From NCBI GenBank assembly GCA_040005635.1, contig JBDTYM010000153.1:1-5389 (forward strand): a DNA stretch of 5,389 nucleotides, given 5' to 3'. This stretch comes from Dokdonella_A sp040005635 (GTDB lineage: Bacteria; Pseudomonadota; Gammaproteobacteria; Xanthomonadales; Rhodanobacteraceae). Of this stretch, positions 1 to 5,389 are shown piece after piece (the stretch's first letter is position 1; each line of letters opens with the position of its first letter). The notes beneath the pieces were generated by a model. That model was given only the letters and a program-made list of their open reading frames with translations. It was not told where the DNA came from and made no database searches. A program made the translations under genes and the position numbers.

Positions 1-100
1 TCAGCTCGTGCTTGAACAGCGACGCAGCCATGTTCTTGAACATCGCTTCGCGATGACTGCTGGTTCGGCTGAACTTACGTCCGGATTTCTGGTGGCGCAT
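1..100 (-). CDS. rplQ: 50S ribosomal protein L17, N-terminal part (runs off the window)
   Basis: L17 is a large-subunit protein near the exit-tunnel side of the 50S particle and is normally the last gene of the alpha operon. Only the first 33 codons are present. They begin MRHQKSGRKFSRTSSHREAM and continue through 'FKNMAASLFKHEL', which matches the highly conserved L17 N-terminus (family pattern MRHRxxGRKLxRxxxHRxAMxxNM). The ATG at 100–98 is chosen because the family motif starts exactly there and an AAGGA Shine-Dalgarno lies 7 nt upstream. The gene follows rpoA as in other proteobacteria, but a 251-nt spacer separates them, whereas E. coli has only a few tens of nucleotides. The C-terminal two thirds lie beyond the left edge. 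Identity is secure despite truncation. Confidence 0.96.
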   Translation of the reverse strand, partial: MRHQKSGRKFSRTSSHREAMFKNMAASLFKHEL

Positions 101-107
101 GACGAAT

Positions 108-112
108 TCCTT
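108..112 (-). promoter_or_regulatory. Shine-Dalgarno of rplQ
   Basis: AAGGA on the minus strand, 7 nt before the rplQ ATG. Spacing and sequence are good and support that start codon. Confidence 0.8.
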
Positions 113-176
113 GGTACTTGATTGTTATGAGAGACCGGTCGAAGGACCGGCATCCCGCGGTTACCCGCTGTTATAT

Positions 177-198
177 GCCCTGTCAAAACGGGCTTTTT
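177..198 (+). terminator. Candidate rightward (antisense) intrinsic terminator 1
   Basis: GCCC at 177–180 pairs with GGGC at 190–193, with a possible inner GT/AC pair next to a bulged T and a CAAA loop. Five Ts follow at 194–198. The T-tract is present only when read on the plus strand, so the element would stop transcription running against the operon. The stem is short, so this is the weaker of the pair. Confidence 0.4.
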
Positions 199-208
199 AT
201 TTGCTGGC

Positions 209-231
209 AAGCCCTATCTCGGGCTTTTTTT
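209..231 (+). terminator. Candidate rightward (antisense) intrinsic terminator 2
   Basis: AAGCCC at 209–214 pairs perfectly with GGGCTT at 221–226 around a 6-nt loop, and the T-run continues to 231 (seven Ts in all). It has the form of a rho-independent terminator on the plus strand. On the minus strand the hairpin is followed by GCCAGC rather than Ts, so it should not stop operon transcription. It shares the 10-mer CGGGCTTTTT with the hairpin at 177–198. Confidence 0.5.
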
Positions 232-351
232 GAAAGTACGGCCATGCACGGCCGCCATTGGAGTTCGGCGAGAGTGTCTACACAAACTTGCCGATCCTCC
301 GCACTCATCGATCAAGGACGATCGCAAAGCAAATATTGCAAAGGAAAACCA

Positions 352-1350
352 TTACCCCAGTTGCATGCCGTGCACGAGCCCCGGCGGCGGCCAGCTGTCC
401 AGCTTCATGCCGAGCTGCAAGCCGCGCTGGTACAGCACGTCCTTGATCTCGGTCAGCGATTTCTTGCCGAGATTCGGTGTCTTCAGCAGTTCCACTTCGG
501 TCTTCTGCACCAGATCGCCGATGTAGTAGATGCTCTCGGCCTTGAGGCAGTTGGCCGAACGCACGGTCAGCTCCAGGTCATCGATCGGACGCAGCAGCAC
601 GGGGTCGACGCCGCTCTTGTCGGTCTTCGCATCGGCGCTCTCGCGACGTGTGAAGTCGCCGAACACGCTGATCTGGTCCTGCAGGATCTCGGCGGCTTTG
701 CGCACCGCTTCCTCGGCATCGATCGCGCCGTTCGTCTCGACGTCGAGCACGAGCTTGTCGAGGTCCGTACGCTGCTCCAGACGCGCGCTGTCGACGTTGT
801 AGGCGACGCGGCGGACCGGGCAGAACGAGGCATCCAGCTGCAAACGACCGATCGGACGCGCTTCCTCGTCCGGAAGACGGCGCGCCGTGGCCGGCTGGTA
901 GCCGACGCCGCGTGCGATCTTCAGGCGCATGTTGAGCGCGATGTCCTTGGTCAAATGGCAGATCACGTGGTCGGGATTGATGATCTCGACGGTGTGATCG
1001 ACCTTGATGTCACCCGCGGTGACGACGCCCTTGCCCTTCTTGCTGAGCGTGAGCGTGGTCTCGTCGTGGCCGTGCATGCGGATCGCGACATCCTTGAGGT
1101 TCAACAACACCTCGATGACGTCTTCCTGCAGGCCTTCGAGCGTGGTGTATTCGTGCAGGACGCCATCGATTTCGACTTCGATGATCGCGCTACCCGGAAT
1201 TGAGGAGAGCAGCACGCGCCGTAGCGCATTGCCGAGCGTATGGCCGAAACCGCGCTCCAGCGGCTCGACGACCACTTTGGCGCGATCGGCGCCGATGCGC
1301 TCGACTTGAATGCCGCGCGGACGCAGCACATTGGTTGACGTTCCCGCCAT
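352..1350 (-). CDS. rpoA: DNA-directed RNA polymerase subunit alpha
   Basis: RpoA dimerises to nucleate assembly of RNA polymerase with beta and beta', and its C-terminal domain contacts UP-element DNA and activators. The product is 332 aa (E. coli has 329). The N-terminal domain (about 1–230) carries 'LERGFGHTLGNALRRVLLSS' at about 31–50 and 'VEQRTDLDKLV'-type sequence ('LEQRTDLDKLVLDVETNG') at about 191–208. A linker follows, then the C-terminal domain with 'LTVRSANCLKAE' and 'LLKTPNLGKKSLTEIKDVL'. Arg264, Asn267, Cys268 and Lys270 correspond to the E. coli DNA-contact residues R265, N268, C269 and K271. The ATG at 1350 is preferred over a TTG eight codons upstream at 1374. It fits the family N-terminus and is served by a GGAG 10 nt upstream, which would lie inside the longer version. 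The short 'VHGMQLG' tail resembles Xanthomonadales RpoA. Confidence 0.98.
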   Translation of the reverse strand: MAGTSTNVLRPRGIQVERIGADRAKVVVEPLERGFGHTLGNALRRVLLSSIPGSAIIEVEIDGVLHEYTTLEGLQEDVIEVLLNLKDVAIRMHGHDETTLTLSKKGKGVVTAGDIKVDHTVEIINPDHVICHLTKDIALNMRLKIARGVGYQPATARRLPDEEARPIGRLQLDASFCPVRRVAYNVDSARLEQRTDLDKLVLDVETNGAIDAEEAVRKAAEILQDQISVFGDFTRRESADAKTDKSGVDPVLLRPIDDLELTVRSANCLKAESIYYIGDLVQKTEVELLKTPNLGKKSLTEIKDVLYQRGLQLGMKLDSWPPPGLVHGMQLG

Positions 1351-1360
1351 ATCAGGTTGA

Positions 1361-1383
1361 CTCCGAGAATCCAACAGGATTCT
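1361..1383 (-). promoter_or_regulatory. rpoA Shine-Dalgarno with adjacent perfect stem-loop
   Basis: GGAG at 1364–1361 lies 10 nt before the rpoA ATG. Directly upstream, AGAATCC (1383–1377) pairs with GGATTCT (1372–1366) around a 4-nt loop TGTT. This gives a 7-bp perfect stem ending two nucleotides before the GGAG. The stem does not cover the Shine-Dalgarno itself but sits at the edge of the ribosome footprint, so it could modulate rpoA initiation or hold the site open. The function is inferred only. Confidence 0.6.
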
Positions 1384-1404
1384 ACAAATGGTGTGTTTAG
1401 CGCG

Positions 1405-1430
1405 GAAAACCAGACCCGGCTTGGGTTTTC
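1405..1430 (-). other. Inverted repeat just after the rpsD stop
   Basis: On the minus strand GAAAACC immediately follows the rpsD TAA and pairs with GGTTTTC 12 nt later, giving a 7-bp stem with a 12-nt loop that could partly close with CCC/GGG. In the operon direction it is followed by CGCGC, not a T-tract, so it does not look like an efficient terminator. A 3'-end stability or processing hairpin between rpsD and rpoA is possible. Confidence 0.45.
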
Positions 1431-2063
<633 letters not shown>

Positions 2064-2066
2064 ACT

Positions 2067-2080
2067 CTCCCTACTCCCTT
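2067..2080 (-). promoter_or_regulatory. Duplicated Shine-Dalgarno-like sequence of rpsD
   Basis: AAGGGAG (2080–2074) ends 10 nt before the ATG, and a second GGGAG (2071–2067) lies only 3 nt before it. The first overlaps the rpsK stop codon. The distal copy has the better spacing and is probably the functional site. Confidence 0.65.
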
Positions 2081-2474
2081 ACACGCGACGCTTTTTCGGC
2101 GGACGACAGCCGTTATGCGGAATCGGCGTCACGTCGATGATGTTGGTGACCTTGAAGCCCGCATTGTTGAGCGAGCGGACCGCGGATTCGCGTCCGGGGC
2201 CGGGGCCCTTGATGCGTACCTCGACGGTCTTGATGCCGTAGTCGGCCGCCGCACGCGCCGCCTTGTCGGCTGCAACCTGCGCCGCGAACGGCGTCGATTT
2301 GCGCGAACCGCGGAAGCCTGCGCCACCGGCGGTCGCCCACGAAAGCGCATTGCCCTGGCGGTCGGTGATGGTGACGACGGTGTTGTTGAAGGACGCCTGC
2401 ACGTGAGCGACGGCATCCGTCACCACGCGCTTGGTCTTCTTCTTTGCCTTGACGGCGGCTGCCGGCTTGTTCAT
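2079..2474 (-). CDS. rpsK: 30S ribosomal protein S11
   Basis: S11 lies on the 30S platform, helps form the mRNA exit channel with S7 and contacts 16S rRNA near helix 45. The product is 131 aa (E. coli 129). After a basic N-terminus (residues 1–17, with an AKKKTKR cluster) come the family signatures 'VQASFNNTVVTITDRQGNAL', 'GFRGSRKSTPFAAQVAA', 'VKGPGPGRES'-like 'IKGPGPGRES' and the invariant tail 'PHNGCRPPKKRRV'. The Asn121–Gly122 pair in this tail corresponds to the site known to become isoaspartate in E. coli S11. The ATG at 2474 fits family length. The AAGGA upstream is rather far (12 nt). It lies between rpsM and rpsD in the usual alpha-operon order. Confidence 0.98.
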   Translation of the reverse strand: MNKPAAAVKAKKKTKRVVTDAVAHVQASFNNTVVTITDRQGNALSWATAGGAGFRGSRKSTPFAAQVAADKAARAAADYGIKTVEVRIKGPGPGRESAVRSLNNAGFKVTNIIDVTPIPHNGCRPPKKRRV

Positions 2475-2486
2475 GAGTCGCGTGTT

Positions 2487-2491
2487 TCCTT
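2487..2491 (-). promoter_or_regulatory. Shine-Dalgarno of rpsK (long spacing)
   Basis: AAGGA on the minus strand, 12 nt before the rpsK ATG. This is longer than the usual 5–10 nt, but no closer purine-rich site is present. Confidence 0.55.
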
Positions 2492-2527
2492 AAATTCTTT
2501 CACGATCGTCCATGATCGAATGAAGGA

Positions 2528-2544
2528 CCGGCCGTCCTGGCCGG
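2528..2544 (-). other. GC-rich stem-loop in the rpsM–rpsK spacer
   Basis: CCGGCC pairs perfectly with GGCCGG around a 5-nt loop in the middle of the 86-nt rpsM–rpsK gap. In the operon direction it is followed by TCCTTCATTC, not a proper T-tract, so it is more likely a stability or processing hairpin than a terminator. A smaller inverted repeat, CGATC/GATCG with a 6-nt loop, follows at 2503–2518. Confidence 0.55.
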
Positions 2545-2560
2545 ACTTCTCAACGAATGC

Positions 2561-2917
2561 TTACTTCCTGATCGCGCGGCGCGGACCCTTGCGGGTGCGT
2601 GCATTGGTACGCGTGCGCTGACCGCGCAACGGCAGACCGCGACGATGACGCAGACCGCGATACGTACCGAGATCGATCAGGCGCTTGATCGAGATACCGA
2701 TTTCGCGACGCAGATCGCCTTCGACGCCGAACTTGGCGATCTCCTGGCGCAGCTTGTCGACCTCGGCTTCGGTCAGATCCTTGATCTTCGCGGCCGGATT
2801 GACGCCCGCCCCGGCGCACACTTTCTTGGCGCGCGACCGACCGACGCCGAAAATACTGCGCAGACCGATCACGACATGCTTCTGAACCGGCAGATTGACA
2901 CCCGCAATGCGTGCCAT
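2561..2917 (-). CDS. rpsM: 30S ribosomal protein S13
   Basis: S13 sits in the head of the 30S subunit, forms intersubunit bridges with the 50S (via L5) and its C-terminal tail approaches the P-site tRNA. The 118-aa product equals the usual bacterial length. It starts 'MARIAGVNLPVQKHVVIGLR', has the helix-two-turns-helix region 'SIFGVGRSRAKKVC' and 'LTEAEVDKLRQEI', then the signature 'GTYRGLRHRRGLPLRGQRT' and a very basic tail 'TNARTRKGPRRAIRK'. The ATG at 2917 is preceded by GGAG at 10-nt spacing. It is the first gene of the alpha operon and follows a probable promoter in the secY–rpsM gap. rpmJ, which sits between secY and rpsM in E. coli, is absent. Confidence 0.98.
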   Translation of the reverse strand: MARIAGVNLPVQKHVVIGLRSIFGVGRSRAKKVCAGAGVNPAAKIKDLTEAEVDKLRQEIAKFGVEGDLRREIGISIKRLIDLGTYRGLRHRRGLPLRGQRTRTNARTRKGPRRAIRK

Positions 2918-2927
2918 GCTTGTTGAT

Positions 2928-2931
2928 CTCC
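2928..2931 (-). promoter_or_regulatory. Shine-Dalgarno of rpsM
   Basis: GGAG on the minus strand, 10 nt before the ATG. It lies partly in the loop and partly in the arm of a weak 4-bp hairpin (ATCT/AGAT, 2926–2937), too short to infer regulation. Confidence 0.65.
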
Positions 2932-2963
2932 AAAGATACTACTGATTGCGCAGAGAACTTGAC

Positions 2964-2992
2964 ATTATATCCGGATTGGCGCAGCAGGGAAA
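2964..2992 (-). promoter_or_regulatory. Probable sigma70-type promoter of the alpha operon (PrpsM)
   Basis: The minus strand has a consensus -10 box TATAAT at 2969–2964. A poor -35, TTTCCC (2992–2987), matches TTGACA at three of six positions with a 17-nt spacer. Transcription would start near 2958–2957, giving a leader of about 40 nt before rpsM. It sits in the only sizeable gap between secY and rpsM, where an alpha-operon promoter is expected. A perfect CAGGG/CCCTG inverted repeat (2985–2998) overlaps the -35 region. No E. coli-like S4-binding pseudoknot could be recognised in so short a leader. Confidence 0.65.
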
Positions 2993-3030
2993 CCCCTGTC
3001 CGCACGTCCATCCCTTAAAGCCAGGCCCGC

Positions 3031-4344
<1,314 letters not shown>

Positions 4345-4348
4345 AGGC

Positions 4349-4783
4349 TTACTCCACGCTGCCGCCGGCAGCCTCGATAGCCGCCTTGGCACCCGCGGTC
4401 ACGCCGACGCCTTTCAACGTCACCGCACGGGTGATCTCGCCCTTCTTGACGATCTTCACGCGCTCGGCGCGCGTATCGATCAGACCGGCAGCCTTGAGTG
4501 CAGCGAAATCGATGACATCAAGCTTCAGCGAGTCGAGCTGGTACAGCAGCACTTCGCTGTTCTTGTGCGCCGTCTTGGAACGAAAACCGACTTTCGGCAG
4601 GCGACGCTGCAGCGGCATCTGGCCGCCTTCGAAGCCAGCCTTGACCTTGCCCTTGCCGGAGCGTGCGAACTGGCCCTTGTGGCCACGGCCCGCGGTCTTG
4701 CCGAGGCCGGAACCGATGCCGCGACCGACGCGAACACGATCCTTGCGGGCGCCGTCAGCGGGCTTGAGAGTATTGAGACGCAT
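4349..4783 (-). CDS. rplO: 50S ribosomal protein L15
   Basis: L15 is a large-subunit protein that binds 23S rRNA late in assembly and sends a long basic N-terminal extension into the particle. The product is 144 aa, the same length as in E. coli. It begins 'MRLNTLKPADGARKDRVRVG', followed by the Gly/Lys-rich extension 'RGIGSGLGKTAGRGHKGQ' (21–38) and 'GFEGGQMPLQRRLPKVGF' (50–67). The C-terminal globular part contains the alternating Val/Lys pattern 'VKIVKKGEITRAVTLKGVGVTAGAKAAIEAAGG'-like region, typical of the L15/L18e fold. An AGGAG with 9-nt spacing supports ATG 4783. It is separated from rpmD by a structured 68-nt spacer and nearly abuts secY, so its translation probably feeds ribosomes into secY. 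Confidence 0.97.
   Translation of the reverse strand: MRLNTLKPADGARKDRVRVGRGIGSGLGKTAGRGHKGQFARSGKGKVKAGFEGGQMPLQRRLPKVGFRSKTAHKNSEVLLYQLDSLKLDVIDFAALKAAGLIDTRAERVKIVKKGEITRAVTLKGVGVTAGAKAAIEAAGGSVE
4352..4355 (-). promoter_or_regulatory. Shine-Dalgarno of secY, embedded in the rplO 3' end
   Basis: GGAG overlaps the last two sense codons of rplO (GTG GAG, then TAA) and lies 7 nt before GTG 4344. This spacing is the main reason for choosing the GTG start of secY. Confidence 0.75.
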
Positions 4784-4792
4784 GCGAGTGAA

Positions 4793-4797
4793 CTCCT
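4793..4797 (-). promoter_or_regulatory. Shine-Dalgarno of rplO
   Basis: A consensus AGGAG on the minus strand, 9 nt before the rplO ATG. It lies downstream of the inverted-repeat element at 4814–4842 and is not covered by it. Confidence 0.8.
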
Positions 4798-4813
4798 ACC
4801 AATAGGCTGATTT

Positions 4814-4842
4814 GAGGCACCGAACGTTCGGTTCAATGCCTC
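4814..4842 (-). other. Compound inverted repeat in the rpmD–rplO spacer
   Basis: On the minus strand GAGGCA (4842–4837) pairs with TGCCTC (4819–4814). Between them lie a 5-nt unpaired TTGAA and a perfect 12-nt palindrome CCGAACGTTCGG (4831–4820), which abuts the closing arm. The RNA could fold as a two-part stem with a one-sided bulge; equally, the 12-mer could be a DNA site for a dimeric regulator. It lies 17 nt upstream of the rplO Shine-Dalgarno. No T-tract follows, so it is not a terminator. E. coli has almost no spacer at this junction. Confidence 0.55.
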
Positions 4843-4851
4843 GGCCGCGTA

Positions 4852-5058
4852 TTACGCGTTGTCTTCGATCCGGACCAGGTAGCTGACCTGGTTGATCAGG
4901 CCGCGCACCGACGGTGAATCCTGCAGCTCGCGTACGTCATTGATCTTGCGCAGACCGAGCGCACGCACGCTGGTGCGATGACGCCCCTGGCATCCGTTGA
5001 TGCTTTTGAACAGGCGCACCCGAATCTTCTTGCCTTCGCTTGCTTTCGTATTAGCCAT
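4852..5058 (-). CDS. rpmD: 50S ribosomal protein L30
   Basis: L30 is a small 50S protein of the ferredoxin-like L30/L7 fold that binds 23S rRNA. The product is 68 aa, slightly longer than the 59 aa of E. coli L30 through a charged N-terminus 'MANTKASEGKK' and a short tail. The core is recognisable: 'IRVRLFKS', 'RHRTSVRALGLRKINDVREL', 'DSPSVRGLINQVSYLVRIED'. 'INDVREL.DSP.VRGLIN' closely resembles Xanthomonadales L30. The ATG at 5058 is chosen from family length and a GAGGT 9 nt upstream. The frame stays open for 25 more codons into rpsE but that part is an out-of-frame shadow. The start overlaps the rpsE stop by 8 nt, suggesting coupled translation. Confidence 0.95.
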   Translation of the reverse strand: MANTKASEGKKIRVRLFKSINGCQGRHRTSVRALGLRKINDVRELQDSPSVRGLINQVSYLVRIEDNA

Positions 5059-5389
5059 TGCCGAGCACCTCATCAACGGTCTTGCCGCGCTTGGACGCGA
5101 TACGGTCCGGCGACACCATCGCCTGCAGACCATTGATCGTCGCGCGCACCAGGTTGATCGGATTGCGCGAACCGACTGCCTTGGCGAGAACGTTCTTCAC
5201 GCCGACGACTTCGAGCACCGCGCGCATCGCACCGCCGGCAATCACGCCGGTACCTTCGGAGGCCGGCTGCATGAACACCTTGGCTGCGCCATGGTTTGCC
5301 TTGACCGCGTGGAACAGCGTGCCGTTGTTGAGCTGCACGCGGACCATGCCCTTGCGCGCACGCTCCATCGCCTTGGAGATCGCGACCGG
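5051..5389 (-). CDS. rpsE: 30S ribosomal protein S5, C-terminal part (5' end outside window)
   Basis: S5 lies on the back of the 30S subunit next to S4; the S4–S5 interface affects decoding accuracy, and S5 helps form the mRNA entry helicase. The window holds the last 112 codons. They start mid-frame with 'PVAISKAMERARKGM' (compare E. coli 'PAAIQKAMEKARRNM') and continue through the C-terminal S5 domain: 'LNNGTLFHAVKANHG', 'KVFMQPASEGTGVIAGGAMR', 'VLEVVGVKNVLAKAVGS', 'NPINLVRATINGL' and 'KRGKTVDEVLG'. The frame is open to the right edge, so the methionine at 5368 is internal, not a start. The stop TAA overlaps the rpmD start by 8 nt. The N-terminal double-stranded-RNA-binding-like domain lies beyond the window. 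Confidence 0.97.
   Translation of the reverse strand, partial: PVAISKAMERARKGMVRVQLNNGTLFHAVKANHGAAKVFMQPASEGTGVIAGGAMRAVLEVVGVKNVLAKAVGSRNPINLVRATINGLQAMVSPDRIASKRGKTVDEVLGNG
5067..5071 (-). promoter_or_regulatory. Shine-Dalgarno of rpmD within rpsE
   Basis: GAGGT on the minus strand, inside the last codons of rpsE and 9 nt before ATG 5058. It decides the rpmD start among several in-frame candidates. Confidence 0.7.

Larger units (their letters stand above)
101..351 (-). other. rpoA–rplQ intergenic spacer rich in short hairpins
   Basis: This 251-nt gap contains no supportable gene. It holds five short inverted repeats: 135–150 (CCGGTC/GACCGG, 4-nt loop), 157–168 (GCGG/CCGC; loop GTAA on the minus strand, a GNRA-type tetraloop), 177–193 (GCCC/GGGC), 209–226 (AAGCCC/GGGCTT, 6-nt loop) and 239–254 (CGGCC/GGCCG, 6-nt loop). 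On the sense (minus) strand two of the arms are preceded by A-runs, leaving A-rich stretches that could be exposed in the mRNA. No convincing sense promoter for rplQ was found. The structures are read by eye; folding energies were not computed, and their function is unknown. Confidence 0.6.

Noticed and set aside
158..186. Perfect TTGACA on the minus strand at 186–181 as an rplQ promoter
   Set aside because: At 16–18 nt spacing the -10 position reads GTAACC, TAACCG or AACCGC, all poor. The nearby TATAAC lies only 5 nt after the TTGACA, so no proper promoter can be built.
1..210. A 69-codon minus-strand frame across the rplQ start
   Set aside because: It is out of frame with the genuine L17 N-terminus and has no Shine-Dalgarno; it reads through hairpin-forming spacer sequence.
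118..1203. A 361-codon open frame on the plus strand opposite rpoA
   Set aside because: It mirrors the codons of an unmistakable rpoA, as expected in GC-rich DNA. It crosses two terminator-like hairpins, has no Shine-Dalgarno, and its protein is low-complexity Arg/Asp/Val/Leu-rich with no known domain.
352..1374. Longer rpoA from TTG 1374
   Set aside because: It would add eight residues encoded by the stem-loop and the GGAG Shine-Dalgarno of the ATG start; the family N-terminus fits ATG 1350.
1405..1430. Operon terminator between rpsD and rpoA
   Set aside because: The inverted repeat has only TTTT inside its own arm and is followed by CGCGC in the operon direction, and rpoA and rplQ continue downstream, so termination is not supported.
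2550..3011. A 153-codon minus-strand frame overlapping rpsM
   Set aside because: It is in a different frame from the intact S13 gene, and its Ser/Arg-rich sequence is a typical shadow translation.

Overview
The window is a stretch of the universally conserved spc–alpha ribosomal-protein superoperon. All genes lie on the minus strand, so they are transcribed from high to low coordinates: rpsE (3' part), rpmD, rplO, secY, rpsM, rpsK, rpsD, rpoA, rplQ (5' part). Both ends are cut inside genes. Every reading frame is intact, and no mobile element, CRISPR array, tRNA or rRNA is visible.

Organism: a GC-rich gammaproteobacterium, most likely of the Xanthomonadales (Lysobacterales). The signs are an RpoA that begins near 'NVLRPRG' and ends in a short 'HGMQLG'-like tail, an S4 beginning 'MARYIGPTCKLARREGADL', an L30 with 'INDVRELQDSP', and no rpmJ (L36) between secY and rpsM. 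These are comparisons from memory, so the order is a firm inference while the family (Rhodanobacteraceae or Xanthomonadaceae) is not settled.

Layout, in transcription order. The end of the spc operon (5389–3031) holds S5, L30, L15 and the SecY translocon channel. rpsE/rpmD overlap by 8 nt and rplO/secY are 4 nt apart, which suggests translational coupling; secY probably starts at GTG. A 113-nt gap follows in place of rpmJ, with a perfect TATAAT -10 box that probably drives the alpha operon. The alpha operon (2917–1) encodes S13, S11, S4, the RNA polymerase alpha subunit and L17. S4, S5, S11 and S13 are 30S proteins, L15, L17 and L30 are 50S proteins, RpoA nucleates RNA polymerase assembly, and SecY exports nascent proteins, so the cluster couples production of the transcription, translation and secretion machinery.

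The coding content is ordinary. The more unusual material is in the spacers. Several contain inverted repeats that can fold close to translation start sites: 4814–4842 before rplO, 2528–2544 before rpsK, and 1366–1383 beside the rpoA Shine-Dalgarno. The 251-nt rpoA–rplQ spacer holds five short hairpins, and two of these are followed by T-tracts only on the plus strand, so they look like terminators facing against the operon. I found no evidence of a new multi-gene system here.
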